This document shows, piece by piece, positions 11,411 to 23,638 of a stretch of DNA of 64,000 nucleotides. Each line of letters starts with the position of its first letter. The stretch's first letter is position 1. This stretch comes from Leuctra nigra (lineage: Eukaryota; Arthropoda; Insecta; Plecoptera; Leuctridae). The position numbers and the translations under genes are program-made. The notes beneath the pieces are model-generated. The model did no database searches. It was not told the origin of the DNA and worked only from the letters and a program-made list of their open reading frames with translations. Location of the stretch: NCBI GenBank assembly GCA_934045905.1, contig OW203763.1, positions 45,533,941-45,597,940 of the forward strand. Direction: 5' to 3'.

Positions 11411-12130
11411 TCTTGCAGTTAACTTTGATATCGGCAGAAAGTATTTTTAGAGTTTCTCTAGACTTTCGAATATCACTTGTAATTGAGCAAGTGTAGAGAA
11501 AGCCTCTCCATTCAGCACTTTTGGACCCTTTCTCCTTTTTGTTACTTTCTGTGTGTGTTTGTTTGTTTGTTTGGTTCCATACCACAAGACACATTGTTTC
11601 TCCGATCGAAATTTTTTTGTAGACGTACTAAATCTGACCTGATTGTGTATAATTCATGAGTGCTGCCGTCTGAATGGTTGAATAATGAGAATGGCCTGTA
11701 TGTCGCACCGTTTGACCTATCGAATCGGCAATTTTCACATTTTATGAGGCCGTCGTATTTTCCTCAATTATGGTTAATAATTTGAAATTTCGTGGAAATG
11801 CGTTGTCTATGGGTACAATTAAAATAAATTTATTCTAATTGCCTGAGAAATGAAAATAGTCAGATGAAGTTCACATTGCATGGCTATTAAAACTATTTTC
11901 TTTATGTATTTTCTTTATGTACCCAGAGCGGAGCTCTAGTTGAATATTCTCAGTTAAAAATTCAATAAAAACATGTTCTCTTTTGATGTTCCTTTTAGTT
12001 TAGATTGAACCTTTGGGCATATAAAGTTCCAATTTCCCACAAAAGTAAAAAAAAAGTCCCCATGTGTTCTCATGCAAAAACATCGTAAAAATTTTAACCG
12101 CAAGTGAATTTCTTCATTGTTTAAACTTAA
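11411..12130. other. Unassigned AT-rich interval
   Basis: Short A/T runs and a (TTTG)n stretch near 11555; no convincing ORF or element end. Confidence 0.4.
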
Positions 12131-12425
12131 ATAAATCATTTTGAGAGTGTCGCCATTTTTAAACAGGAAGTGACGTCATGTATTCAAAGCGAAATTTTCC
12201 AATCAGTACGTAACTAGCGCCATACGATTCAGACGGTCATCTATATGAAAAATCAAGAGATAAACTAAAATTACCTACCTGATGCCCAAAACCGGAAATT
12301 AACTTTTTTACGGAATACTTTCATAATCTGCATAGTAGCAGTAATTTCCCTTATCTACTTAAAGTCAATGAGGAATCGAGGTAGAACACCCAAAAAGTTG
12401 TGAAATATTAAACAAAAACAAAAAC
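12131..12425 (+). mobile_element. Family A fragment
   Basis: Contains GTCGCCATTTTTAAACAGGAAGTGACGTCAT and CAGACGGTCATCTAT..GAAA stretches aligned with the inner part of family A copies; head and tail missing. Confidence 0.55.
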
Positions 12426-12768
12426 TTGTCAAATTACTGCCATGCACATACTCGCCTTACAGGATTGAGATCTAAAAGGAGGGGCCAATTAATTATTAAA
12501 ACAATTTCGTACTCAAAATTCGTGAAATCATGTCGCCAAGCTACTTCCGCCAAGCACAACAGTAAAAACCTACCCTTGTGCCCAAATTTGCCATTAAATT
12601 ACCAAAAAATTACAAATTAACATTACAACAAATAAAAATTTAATCCTTCTAAGAAGACTTTGAAAAAGATCGTAATACTTCTTACAAAATGTAATGAATT
12701 CAACATTCTTTATTTATTTAACAACATTAATTTAAAAACAAATAAACAAATAAATTAAGTTAAAATAA

Positions 12769-12917
12769 ATCCAAAACAATAAAAAATAAAGCTTGGCGCA
12801 TTTGGTTAACAACGGATAATTAAGAAGATGGTGAAGAAGGAGCTCGAAGAAAGAAGAAGCCAACACGGTTGGTGCAAATTTTACGCGCCAAGCTTTATTT
12901 TTTTATTGATTTGGATT
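12769..12917. mobile_element. Small inverted-repeat element
   Basis: AATCCAAAACAATAAAAAAT followed by AAAGCTTGGCGC at the left is mirrored by GCGCCAAGCTTTATT...TTGATTTGGATT at the right; about 80 bp of unique loop. It truncates the RT of the gypsy fragment that follows. Confidence 0.6.
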
Positions 12918-14988
12918 CATCAATTAGCTTTTTACCAGCTCTTTCTGTGCATGTGGTACTCTATAAGCTCTTTTGTACACAGGTTTAGCTGTACCTGTCT
13001 CGATGGAATGTGTAATCACCGAGGTACAGCCAAGTTTATTAGCTCCTTCTCGATACATCAATCCTGGATATTTCAGGATTACTTCGAAAAGCAAATCCCT
13101 CTCACGTTTAGGTAAATGTTCTAGTTTTTTGCCGATTTCTTCCTTCACTTTACTACTCAAAGTTTCGCGCTGTACTTCCTGGCCAAGGAAACAACGTTTA
13201 CTGGATTCTGTAATATTCTCTGTGCAGCCTTCTTTTACATCGACTATGTTAAACCTATTTGGCAAAGTGAACATTTCTCAGCTCACATTCACTACTTTCG
13301 TCAAACACGTCTGCTTGATTACTTTAGTAAGATTTAGATTTTTTTTTTATTTGCTTTCATATACACTCTTACATAATATACATGTGTTAACATATACGAG
13401 TTTTTGAAAGTCGTCAAATATAGTAGGGCAGGTGAGCAAAGTATATACACATTATACACTGAAATCAAAGTATTCCTTTTTACTTTGATTTAGTAAAAAT
13501 CAAAGGGTGCCTTTGACCCGAGAGGGTGCCTCTCGGGCACCCTGTGCTCCGTGCATTTGCAAATCTCTTGGCCCCAACAAAACCTCTTTGCCTTCCCATT
13601 TTGGTTCTGTTCCCGCTGATGCACTCAATCTGACCTTGATCAGCTTCTCGCTTCGTGGAGGTAGTTCGATCGCTTCAACGCTGTAGGCTGATAGTATCTC
13701 CTGTGCACTAGGTTCCTCTGTCAGCTGAATAGTTCTGTTCGTCGGTGTAACCGGCGTAGGGGTCATGACTTCCCTGTCGACTACAACCTTCGAAATTCTA
13801 GGACTATTTTTCGCGTCTATGCATAACTCTGCTGTTCCCCACGAGCATATCAGTTTACCCTTTGGCAAATCAATAACTGCTTTCCACTGATTGAGCAGAT
13901 CTAATCCTACCACAGCAATATATTCTGTCGGTAAATTACTGGTTAGGAACTCGCCGAAAGCATCACGTGATCCCACTTGCAACTGAACGGTTTGTTTACC
14001 AAAAATTGTGAACTCGTTCCCTGTAATACCATGTACTCGAATATTACATGACCTCAGCTTGGCTTGCGATACACCTTGCGCAACCAAGGATACTTGTGCT
14101 CCTGTGTCAATGACAACATGACCTTCATTTCCCTCATCACGCCACGCACCGTGACTTCATCTATCATTCCACGACTAGCAAAGGGCACTAACCTCCAACT
14201 AGTGTCGTCATCAGTCGAAACTGATGCATCTACCCTTGAATTTTGGGTGTAACGTCGTCGCTTGCGTTTCGCCCGGTCTCTTTTGGGTTAGCATTAGAGC
14301 TCAAATTTACTCTGCAAAATTTTGCAATATGTCCTTGTTTCCTGCATCGATAACATTCTATACTAGGCGTCTGTTGTTTTTGTTGAGATTTGCTGCAAGA
14401 TCTGGCCATGTGGCGTATGCCTCCGCATTGGAAACATTTGACTTTTTTTTGCTCGAAATATTCGCTTATTATCCTCCTCCTTTTTAGGGTGTTTGTCCAA
14501 ATTTTCAATTGCTGTTGCCACAGCTATGGCCTCTGCCAATGTTTCCGGGAATTTCAACCTCGTTTGGTCGCCAATTTTTCCCGACAACCCTCTGACAAAC
14601 GCATCTAAAGCCCTTCTGTCGCCTTCTTCTCTAAAAGCTATGTTAACTGCATCGTTATCGGTTAGCTTTATCGTCTTACTCACCAACTTCCTTACTCTAT
14701 CTCCGCATTCCTGAGGTAATTCATCCTTCTTCTGTTTAACCTGGGCTAGTTCTTAGTAATAATATACTTTTGGTAGGTCATCGCTAAATCTGTGTTTCAA
14801 AATTTCTTTGAATTCTTTGAAAGTAATCTCGGTCCCTAGTCTTAATTCAGACTCTGCAAACCTTCTAGCTGTCCCAATCAACTTCACTACTTGAATCTTT
14901 TCTTTATCGAACCAACTACTTATCTCGCCTGCGCCTTCTACGCTGGCTAAAAAATCGTGAACCTGAATTTTTCTTTTCCCCGTTAAAG
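12914..14988 (-). pseudogene. Broken Ty3/gypsy fragment: gag, protease, start of RT
   Basis: Read on the minus strand: capsid-like gag (about 14980-14510, DFLASVEGAGEISSWF), two CCHC zinc knuckles (14230-14508, CFQCGGIRHMARSC and CYRCRKQGHIAKFC), an aspartic protease with VIDTGAQVSLV (about 14130-14080) and GLDLLNQW, then the N-terminus of RT (12924-13274). At least three frame breaks, including one just upstream of the protease, and about 170 bp of unrelated sequence at 13325-13495. The 5' end is cut by a LINE tail at about 14988 and the 3' end by the inverted-repeat element. Confidence 0.85.
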
Positions 14989-17322
14989 TAGTAGTATGTA
15001 GGAGTATAGTATTTATTAGCATTCTTGCTATTTTACATAGTATACGTTTCATATTTCAATAACTTTCACATAGTACACATTTCACATTATACTAAGTCAA
15101 ATATTTACACAGTATTAAACACATAATAAAATTTAAGTTTGACACTAAAAATAAATTACACACAGCGAAATAACTGATTAGTAACATTAAAATTCTGGTT
15201 TCTACTACTAACAATTTTCCAACTGACAGTCATCTGTAAAATAAAACTAAAATACATATTTTCCTCTCATACTTTAAAGTCCACCAAGCTCATCCCAAAA
15301 CAATACTCTCTCTTGTGGCCCAGGTACAAGATTTCCCTCCTTGATGAGGCTACAACATTTTCTGCGGAAAATGTGTGGATCTGTAATATTTCTTATTGCC
15401 AAAGGAATTCTATTGTAAATTTTTATACCTTTATTGAAAACCGAATTTTCATGGAATTTAGAAGTAACTCTTGTTAAAGAAACATTTCTTCCTCCTCTGG
15501 TGTTGTGCTCGTGACCCTCCTCAATCCTCGAAACTTTACAAGATAGATAATTTGGTCCTATGCCATGAACTATTTTATGCATGAGCACCAGCGTATTTAG
15601 GACTATTCTTTGTTTTACAGTTTGAAAAGCCAGAGCTTCACACATTTTAGCGATCGATGAGTATTTGTTTACCCATAGAATGCTTCTCATCGCGATATTC
15701 GGTAATTTTTGCAATTTTTGTATTTCATTTTTATTTAATAAGAAAAGAACTGAACTGCAATAATCTATATGCGGAGCTACTATAGATTTGTAAATTAAAA
15801 TCTTTGAATTAAAAGATAGACAAGCATTTATTCTTCTAAATAAACCAACTTTCCGTGCTAACTTAGAATGTGCTCGAAAACTTCGAGCCTTCGAGTTAGA
15901 AAACTTAAATTTTGATCCAAAATCACACCAAGATACTTAAAGTTTTGTACAACTTCAACGCTTTCAGATTCTAACACTAGATCCAAGCCCTGGATTTGGT
16001 TATGATGTTCCCTTCTTTTGGCTTTAGAGCAGAATATCATTGCCTTCGTCTTTGACACATTAACTTTCATTTTATTTTTTCTTAACCAACCTTCCAACAG
16101 AGACAAATCTTCCTTCAATTGGAGAACAACCTCTTATTGTGTTTTTGACAATGAATGTATGTTCAACTGTATGTGTTTTATGTATTTATGTATATTTTAA
16201 TAGCAGAACTGCTAAAATAAATGAATCTATCTATCTATCTTCCCAAACGCTCCCACTACAAACTAACAGGGCATCGTCTGCATACAAGAAAATTTTACAA
16301 TATTTAAGTGCACTACCTATATCATTAATATATAATATGAAAAACAACGGACCCAGAACTGAACCTTGGGGTACACCGAAATCATTCCTTGTTTTTGACG
16401 AAAAAGTACTCGCTGTACTCGCAGTACTCGCGAAAGTATTTTACTCGCTGGTATCTCATGTCTAGGTACGATTTAATCCACTCCAAGACTATTCCTTTAA
16501 AGCCAAATCTTTCAAGTTTCATAGTGAGTATGCTTCGGTCAATAGTTTCGAAGGCTCTTTTCAAGTCTATGAATACAGACAGGGAGAATAGATTGGAAGC
16601 ATGATTAGATTTAATGAAATAGACAAGCTGGTCCTTTACTATAAACTCCAGGATTTTCTCCACTACTGATAACATATTTATGGGTCTGTAATTTTCTCCA
16701 TCTATGGGTTTCATAGTTTTCGGAACAGGAACAATTATTACCCTTTTCAAAATATCTGGAACTAATCCATCTCTGAGCGATTTATTGATACAATTTGTTA
16801 GATATTTTCTAGTAGTGGGTAAAGATAGCTTCAGTATTTTGTCCGTGATTCCATCTTCTCCCGGAGAGGATGATTTCAAATGTTTAACTTTCTTGACAAT
16901 CATCTCCATACTAACTTGTTTGAAATTATTCATTTCATTATTATTTTCCGCAGTTACCGCATCATGATGATAATAATCACCAGTATTATCTACAATACTA
17001 CTTGCGATTTCTGCTACACTATCAATGAAATATGAATTAAAAATCTCTGCTATTTTATCATTTCCCCGTACTCTTCCCCGTACTTTCGCGACAATGTTCA
17101 GGACAGGAAAATTTGTCCTGTGATCGAAGTCTTTAAAACTAAATGCAGATGTGTCGACTTTCTTCTCTACATTTTCAGACAGGTCTTTAACCGCTGACGC
17201 AATTCCCTATTTTCACGTTCCTGTTCCACGTTTTGTTCCGACACAAGGGACAATTTTTTCGCCAAATCGTTGATCACTACCGCAACTTCGACCTCCTTGC
17301 CCATATATGATATCTTCGACAT
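14989..17322 (-). pseudogene. Degenerate LINE, 3' portion, minus strand
   Basis: Minus-strand order: a short coiled-coil-like N-terminal ORF (17167-17322, MSKISYMGKEVEVAV...), linker (16934-17160), RT fingers and palm (16382-16933, SSPGEDGI, FIDLKRAFE), the YADDALLV region (16260-16380), thumb (15858-16118), C-terminal domain (15274-15714, NTRGGRNV) and an AT-rich 3' UTR ending in a TAGCAAGAATGCTAATAAATA hairpin. Several frame breaks, a nested insertion at 16134-16251 and a likely deletion between the ORF1-like start and the RT linker. Confidence 0.8.
16134..16251 (+). mobile_element. Nested LINE 3' tail
   Basis: About 115 bp interrupting the minus-strand RT. It carries a TAGCAGAACTGCTA hairpin, AAATAAATGA and a (ATCT)n end, as in CR1/RTE-type 3' tails, in the opposite orientation. 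Confidence 0.55.
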
Positions 17323-18127
17323 TTTATTCAATATTCTACTCCACACTCCATAACCTTATCACAACAGTTCAAGTCCAAGTCCGAAATTATTGGCATTATT
17401 GCAGCCGTACACCGCTGTCACCATTTTTTATAGAATCATTTTGAATAACCTTTTAAAACCTTCGTTGTGACTGAGCTGTGATGATGAGAGCAGGAGGAGC
17501 AGGTATTAAAACATAATGTACTTCATAAATCGTATATTAAATAAGAGGACAGATACATAATAATCAATGTTGGAATAATGAGTAATGTTTCAAATGCGTA
17601 CCTTGCCCATGGCTCGGAGGTTCGTCCACCTAGGATCAGCTCTCTCGTAAAAGTGAACGAGACTCTCACAGGGATGTAACCAGGAAAACCACATTCCGGC
17701 GGCTCCCTCTACCACTCGTCAGTAATAATGCGTGCGCAATCACTACCCAAAGCAATACCTATGTTACAATTCAATGGGTTTGATGGGGGGTTTGGGGGGA
17801 GGACCCCCCCAATATAATGAGGGTGCGAGGCAAACAGTTCAGGAAAATTTTGAATTTCATGAACAAATTTGGTGCCTTTTTATTCGATTTGTACACAATT
17901 TTAAGACAATTTTTACTTCCATGAAAAAAGTGGGTGGACTGAATTCCTCTTACAAAAAATGACTTTTAATGACCAAATGACTATAAATCATGAAAAAACT
18001 GACTTTTAATCACCTGGCTAAAAAAAATGTTTTAGTGAAAATAGTGACTAGTTGGGAGCCCTGCCATTGCTGAAAATAGGAATTGTAGGTCATAGAACAA
18101 ATACATTCTGAAGTGACGATATAGGAT
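17323..18127. other. Unassigned interval
   Basis: A G-run/C-run stretch at 17784-17810, otherwise unremarkable. A 76-residue plus-strand ORF (17732-17962) has no recognisable motif and is probably chance. Confidence 0.4.
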
Positions 18128-18542
18128 AGATAGATATTATGATTTGTGGCGCTCAACAGCGAGGTTATCAGCGCCAATCAAGTCAATACGGTACATATAG
18201 TACAGTATAGTACTAAACCGTCAAATAAGAATTCCCATTATAGTGAGTCGGATACCTTAAGACAACGGGGTGTTGTAATAAAATATGTCGCTCAAAGAAG
18301 TCAGGAATAAAAAAGTGGAGTCATATTATATTAAGATCAACTAGGTGTTACGCTAGCGTGAGTCTAATCATGTAGACGTAGCGAGTCAAGTGTAGATAAA
18401 ATAATTACTGAATTGCAGTAAGAACTGAAGTCATATTGAGCCAGGTGCCGTGTTTATAAATACTGGCCCTGGCTCGTCTAAAACTATAGCTAGTTAATAT
18501 CGTATATGATTAAAAACTCTTACAGCTTGGTGCTGTGCGTGG

Positions 18543-21500
18543 TCAGATAAAATCTATTGTCCCTGTGTCCTTCAGGAAACTGATCAGCCTGTCTATAGAT
18601 TTCTCATCGTCTCCGAGCACCTCGCTGAGATCACTCGAGAGACGATGTCGACGGCGTGCTCGGCGGTGTTCTTCACAGTCCATCAGCATGTGATGGACTG
18701 TTAGAGGAACATCACAGGTGTTACACTGTGGATGTTCCTCTCGATTCATTAGATGGCTGTGGGTAAGTCGAGTATGTCCAATCCGGAGCCGAGCAACGAC
18801 GACCTCCTCTCGTCGGGAGCGTCGAGTCGATGTCTGCCATGCAATGGGGTTTTCTTTGATGACACGAAGCTTGTTGGCAGTTGTGTTTTCCCATTCACAC
18901 TGCCACTCTTGTGTCAACTTGGCTCTGAATAGAGTCTTGAGGTCAGACGCAGGGACTACAGAGTAATCTGTGTGATTCTTAATTGTTGCGTCTTTTGCCG
19001 CAAGGTCCGCTCTATCATTTCCTCTTATTCCTGCATGTCCAGGAACCCAGCAAAAAATCACTTCGATTCCTCTAGTTTCCAGATCGGCTAGGAGGCTATG
19101 AACATGTTGAATCATGAGCTCCTTTGGATAGAGCCTCTGGATTGCCTCCATGGAACTCAGAGAGTCTGTAAATAAGACGAAGCGTTTCCGGTGATCTTTT
19201 TTGATGACTTTCAGGGCCTGCAGGATGGCGTACAGTTCAGCTGTATATACGCTGCAGTGATGGTCAAGCTTGAATGAGACTTGGATGTCACGTAGACAGT
19301 ATGCACATCCCACTGCATTGTTGAGCTTTGACCCGTCTGTATACACTGGAGTATGTCCAGGAAGGCTTGCGCGAAGTTGGCGGAATAGCTGCTGGTACAC
19401 TGTAGAAGCTGTGGTAGCTTTGGGATGCAGTGTCAGGTCCGTAATGCAGATAGGGCGAGGCACCAGCCAAGGAGCTCGCTGACTGACTTCTATCCTCTGC
19501 AAGGTTGGAAGTCTCAAATCGACTTGCTGCCGATGTTCCAACCAACGGATTCCAAGGGGTCTGGTAGAGTTTGGTCTCGCCATGTACGTAGCTTCGTATG
19601 CGGGGCGGAATACCACGCCATACGTTGGGTGATCAGCTTGCGTCTCGAGCTTAGAGATGTAGCAACTCATGAGGTACTTCCTCCTGAGGTCGAGTGGGGG
19701 CTCTCCGGCCTCACAGTACAAACTGACAATGGGACTTGTCCGGAATGCACCGATTGCCAGGCGGATACCCGCGTTATGCACAGGATCTAAGGTGCGAATG
19801 TGTGAGGGTCTGGCGGATGCGAATATGAAGCTGCCATAGTCTAGTCGAGACCGGATGAGTGCTCGGTAGAGCCGAAGCATCACAGTCCGGTCCGCGCCCC
19901 AAGATGTGCCGGTTAGAATCCTCAAGATGTTTGTTGTGTTCATACATCTTGTCTTGAGGTATTTCAGATGGTGTTGCCACGTGAGCTTACGGTCGAAGTT
20001 CAATCCCAGGAACTTGACCGAGTCAACGCATGGGATATTTGCTCCGTCCAATGTAAGAGTTGGCTCAGGATGTAATCCTCGCAGTCTGTGAAAGTTAATG
20101 CAGTTGGTTTTGCTCGTCGAAAATTTAAAACCATTTTCGTCTGCCCATCGACCCAGGCGATTGACAGTTAGTTGTATTTGTCTTTCAGCTGTGCGTAACT
20201 TTGCAGACTTGATGAATATAGCGATATCATCGACGAACAATGAGTATCGCACTGGACTGCAAATACAAGAAGTGACCCCGTTAATGGCGATCAGGAAGAG
20301 CGTGCAGCTCAGTACTGACCCCTGAGGGACTCCATTTTCAAAAGTGTGCAAGGAGGATTCAGTGCCCGCGACTCGAACACGAAACCTCCGATTTGTCAAG
20401 AAGTTTAAAATGAACGTGGGCAGATGTCCTCGAAATCCCCACTGGTGCAGTGTTCTCAGGATTCCATAACGCCACGTCGTGTCATATGCCTTTTCTAGGT
20501 CAAAGAAGACAGCTAAGAGCTGTTGTCGAGATAGGAATGAATCCTGGATACTAGCCTCTGCAATCAAACCCTTACTTTCCAGCATCCATGTCAGTCTTCG
20601 ATTTACCATTCGCTCTAATATCTTGCAGAAGCAACTTGTCAGTGATATTGGGCGGTAGCTGGAAGGGAGCAGTCGATCCTTGCCAGGTTTCCGTATTGCT
20701 ATGAGCGTCGCTTCCCTCCATGTGTCGGGAAACTCGTCGCTTGTCCAAATATTGTTAAAAACTCTTAGTACATGCTGTAGTGCGTCAGGTGATAAATTTC
20801 TTAACATTTTGTTATGTATTAGATCTGGTCCAGGGGCGCTGTCTCGCGACTCCTGGATCGCAGACTCAAGTTCCCAGGAACTGAATGGCTGGTTGTAGTC
20901 TTCAGTATTAGATTCCTTGAATACCAAAGGCTTGCCTTCTTCTCGGTTCTTGATTACCTTAAAGGAGTCCGAGTAGTGGCGAGAGCTCGACACTTCGGAG
21001 AAGTGAGAAGCCAGGCCTTCGGCTATGTCGACGTGACTGGAACTCAGGAGTCCACCTACCATGAGGGCTTGGATGCCAGAGTTGGCAAATTTGCCCGATA
21101 TTTTTCGTATTTTGTTCCAAACTGTCGCTGATGGGGTACGATGGTTGATCGTCGAGACGAATCTGTTCCAAGATTCTTTCTTGGCTTGTTTGATTGTATA
21201 TTTTGCTTTTGCTCGCAGCTGGCGGAATGCTTGAAGGTTCGTTTGCGTAGGGTAACGCCTAAATATCGCAAGCGCTCTGCGTCGCTTACGGATAGCCACA
21301 CGGCATTCGTCCGTCCACCAAGGAACCGGGACTCGACGAGGGTTCCCAGAAGTTCGCGGAATGGATTGTAAAGCGGCAGAGATTACCTTGTCTGTGAGTA
21401 TCTCCACTTGGACGTTTACATCATCAACAGTGTCGGTAAACACAGCGAGTTGTCGAAAGCGGGCCCAGTCTGCTTTGGCCAGGATCCACTTCTTACTCGC

Positions 21501-22166
21501 GGGTTGGACTTGCGGCTCCTCCAGCGGTCTTATGAGAATAGGAAAGTGGTCACTGCCACAGAGGTCAGAATGCACACTCCAATCATACATAAGAGCTATG
21601 GATGGACTGCATATGGTCATGTCAATCGCGGAAAAAGAGCCGTTGGCGGCGGAGAAATGAGTCTGGTCGCCGTTGTTCATGACCACGAGGTTGAGGTCTG
21701 TGACGACTTTCTGTATCAGGTTCCCTCGGTAGTCATCGCGGTCTCCGCCCCACAGCACGTTGTGCGCATTCAGATCTCCGGTGATCATGAATGGAGGTGG
21801 GAGTTGAGCGATGAGCTGAGTCAAGTCTCGTACCGTGACGATGTCTGATGGTGATAAATATAGACTGCAGACTGTGAGCAGACAAGGGCTGTGAACCCTG
21901 ACGGCTACGGTCTGCAGAGTCGAGTTGATGGTGATTTCTTCCGCGTAGGAGTCGTTATGTATCGCTAATGCAACACCCCCGCTTGCCCTTGCGAGGAATG
22001 GTTTGTCTTTGCGGAATAAGTAGTAGTCCTTGATAGGGATATTGTCAGATGGTTTAAAACTAGTTTCTTGGAAACTAATACAGTCTGGACGTAAAGATGA
22101 CGTAAGTTGTCTGATCTCTTCTGCGTGCGCTCTTACGCCATTGCAGTTCCACTGTATTGTAAACAT
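18543..22166 (-). CDS. I-like LINE ORF2: endonuclease, RT, RNase H
   Basis: 1207 residues. The endonuclease fills residues 1-220 (QWNCNG, TGDLNAHN, GSDHFPI). RT covers about 430-720 with FFDLEKAYD, NGVPQGSVLS and an FVDD catalytic box. RNase H is about 905-1030 (VYTDGSK, FTDS, HAGIRGNDRAD). A CNTC...HH...C motif is near the end. Odd: at about 20555 the sequence goes directly from LESKGLI to AEASIQDSF, leaving out the QxGFRxxRST block present in RTs of this group. The deletion is in frame, so the ORF stays open, but the RT fingers should be damaged. Confidence 0.9.
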   Translation of the reverse strand: MFTIQWNCNGVRAHAEEIRQLTSSLRPDCISFQETSFKPSDNIPIKDYYLFRKDKPFLARASGGVALAIHNDSYAEEITINSTLQTVAVRVHSPCLLTVCSLYLSPSDIVTVRDLTQLIAQLPPPFMITGDLNAHNVLWGGDRDDYRGNLIQKVVTDLNLVVMNNGDQTHFSAANGSFSAIDMTICSPSIALMYDWSVHSDLCGSDHFPILIRPLEEPQVQPASKKWILAKADWARFRQLAVFTDTVDDVNVQVEILTDKVISAALQSIPRTSGNPRRVPVPWWTDECRVAIRKRRRALAIFRRYPTQTNLQAFRQLRAKAKYTIKQAKKESWNRFVSTINHRTPSATVWNKIRKISGKFANSGIQALMVGGLLSSSHVDIAEGLASHFSEVSSSRHYSDSFKVIKNREEGKPLVFKESNTEDYNQPFSSWELESAIQESRDSAPGPDLIHNKMLRNLSPDALQHVLRVFNNIWTSDEFPDTWREATLIAIRKPGKDRLLPSSYRPISLTSCFCKILERMVNRRLTWMLESKGLIAEASIQDSFLSRQQLLAVFFDLEKAYDTTWRYGILRTLHQWGFRGHLPTFILNFLTNRRFRVRVAGTESSLHTFENGVPQGSVLSCTLFLIAINGVTSCICSPVRYSLFVDDIAIFIKSAKLRTAERQIQLTVNRLGRWADENGFKFSTSKTNCINFHRLRGLHPEPTLTLDGANIPCVDSVKFLGLNFDRKLTWQHHLKYLKTRCMNTTNILRILTGTSWGADRTVMLRLYRALIRSRLDYGSFIFASARPSHIRTLDPVHNAGIRLAIGAFRTSPIVSLYCEAGEPPLDLRRKYLMSCYISKLETQADHPTYGVVFRPAYEATYMARPNSTRPLGIRWLEHRQQVDLRLPTLQRIEVSQRAPWLVPRPICITDLTLHPKATTASTVYQQLFRQLRASLPGHTPVYTDGSKLNNAVGCAYCLRDIQVSFKLDHHCSVYTAELYAILQALKVIKKDHRKRFVLFTDSLSSMEAIQRLYPKELMIQHVHSLLADLETRGIEVIFCWVPGHAGIRGNDRADLAAKDATIKNHTDYSVVPASDLKTLFRAKLTQEWQCEWENTTANKLRVIKENPIAWQTSTRRSRREEVVVARLRIGHTRLTHSHLMNREEHPQCNTCDVPLTVHHMLMDCEEHRRARRRHRLSSDLSEVLGDDEKSIDRLISFLKDTGTIDFI

Positions 22167-22171
22167 GCTTG

Positions 22172-23638
22172 TTAGCTGGTGGGTTTCCTAAGGAAGTCCT
22201 TAAGAAGATGGACAGTTGAATGCTTTGCTGACGGTATTTCCAGGGGCTCAACTTCCACTTCGTCGCTATCTGGTAGCGGGCTGTCGCGAGCTCTGCCTGG
22301 TGATAAGGAAGCAGTTCGCTTCTTACCTTTCTTTTGGTTTTTTGACCTCTGTTGCCTATGATCTTTAGTAAAATCGGTTACAGGTTTAGAGGGCGCGTTT
22401 AAGTTGTGAGGTTTGGTTTGGTGTTTTTCTGTTGGATTACTGCCGGATGATGTTGGTTGGTTAGAAGCGGTCTTGGTTGCGGTCGTTTTTTTTAAATGCT
22501 GGGCTGGAAGAGAGGCCGTTGGATTTGGCGCTATTGCTCCGGTTCTCAGCTGCGACACGAGGTCCTGGATGAGAATTGCCTGTTCGTGCAGTTGCTTCTG
22601 TAACATCTCCTGTGTCTTCAGGAGTGACTCTACCATTGCTCGGAGATCTGATTTTTCGCTATCATCAGCATCCTTGCGTTGTTCTAATTGAGCCGCAGAA
22701 GGCTGGCTGTTGGAAGCCATTGATGCGTAGGAAGCAGTGAGCTTTCTCGCCGGGTTCATATTATTGAACCGCTTGCGAGCTTCTCTATATTGCACTTTTT
22801 GCAGTGTCATGATCTCGTTTACCTTTTTCTCCTCTGACCATTTGGGGCATGAACGAGAGGAGGCCGGGTGAGGGCCTTTACAATTTACACAAACGGTTTC
22901 GGCAGCACATCCTTCGCCCTCGTGTGCGTTCTTCCCGCAATTGGGACAAATTGGTTTTCCTTTACAGTTTTTCTTGGTATGCCCGTACCGCTGGCATGTG
23001 AAACAGCGCATTGGGTTAGAGACATACGGACGCACTTTAAGTTTATGGAAGCCGGCGATGATAGTTGATGGTAAGTCTGGAGAAGAGAAGGTTAGTATTA
23101 GTGATGTGGTCGCTTCATTAGTATTGTTAACGCGCCTAGTGATTCGATAGACGTCGATAACGTTCTGAGATTTAAGTTCGTTTTTAATTTCATCTATGTC
23201 ACAAGTTATGAGGTCGTAGCAAGATACTACGCCTTTTGACGTGTTTAAGTATTGATGTGGAGTCACTTTTATCGGGAAGAGGTTTACAAATGAGGTACAG
23301 TTTAAGATCTTCTCTGACTGTGTAGCGTTAGCAGTTTCAACTAGGAGCGTTCCATTTCCCAATTTTTCTATGTTCTTTGTTCCGGTTGCAATGTTATCTA
23401 TGGCTTTAGCTATTGAGAATGGTGATACAGTTAAGAACGATTTACCTTTCTCATCTCTTTCTATAACTAGGAATCTCGAGAAAGCCGGGGGAATCTCGAA
23501 AAAATCCTCAATTCTCAGGTGTTGATTCATTAGAGGTCGAGGCCTCTTTGATCGTTTCGCGTTCATATAAGGGGGGGAGTTGACAAATTGGGTATCCATA
23601 CAGCTTTTGGGGACAACCTTGCATACCCCTTCCTCCAA
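22172..23638 (-). CDS. I-like LINE ORF1 (gag-like, three CCHC knuckles)
   Basis: 488 residues. Residues 50-210 resemble the RNA-binding fold of such gag proteins. Zinc knuckles are at Cys212-Cys225, Cys231-Cys244 and Cys250-Cys264, the last two with variant spacing. A heptad-rich helix (about 315-370, LEQRKDADDSEKSDL...) may form a coiled coil; the C-terminus is basic and Ser/Pro-rich. It stops 5 bp before the ORF2 ATG, so ORF2 is probably expressed by reinitiation. Expected to package element RNA. Confidence 0.9.
   Translation of the reverse strand: MEEGVCKVVPKSCMDTQFVNSPPYMNAKRSKRPRPLMNQHLRIEDFFEIPPAFSRFLVIERDEKGKSFLTVSPFSIAKAIDNIATGTKNIEKLGNGTLLVETANATQSEKILNCTSFVNLFPIKVTPHQYLNTSKGVVSCYDLITCDIDEIKNELKSQNVIDVYRITRRVNNTNEATTSLILTFSSPDLPSTIIAGFHKLKVRPYVSNPMRCFTCQRYGHTKKNCKGKPICPNCGKNAHEGEGCAAETVCVNCKGPHPASSRSCPKWSEEKKVNEIMTLQKVQYREARKRFNNMNPARKLTASYASMASNSQPSAAQLEQRKDADDSEKSDLRAMVESLLKTQEMLQKQLHEQAILIQDLVSQLRTGAIAPNPTASLPAQHLKKTTATKTASNQPTSSGSNPTEKHQTKPHNLNAPSKPVTDFTKDHRQQRSKNQKKGKKRTASLSPGRARDSPLPDSDEVEVEPLEIPSAKHSTVHLLKDFLRKPTS

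Noticed and set aside
18718..22361. Plus-strand ORFs of 60-146 codons
   Set aside because: They are antisense shadows of the I-like LINE ORFs, which have clear domain matches on the minus strand.
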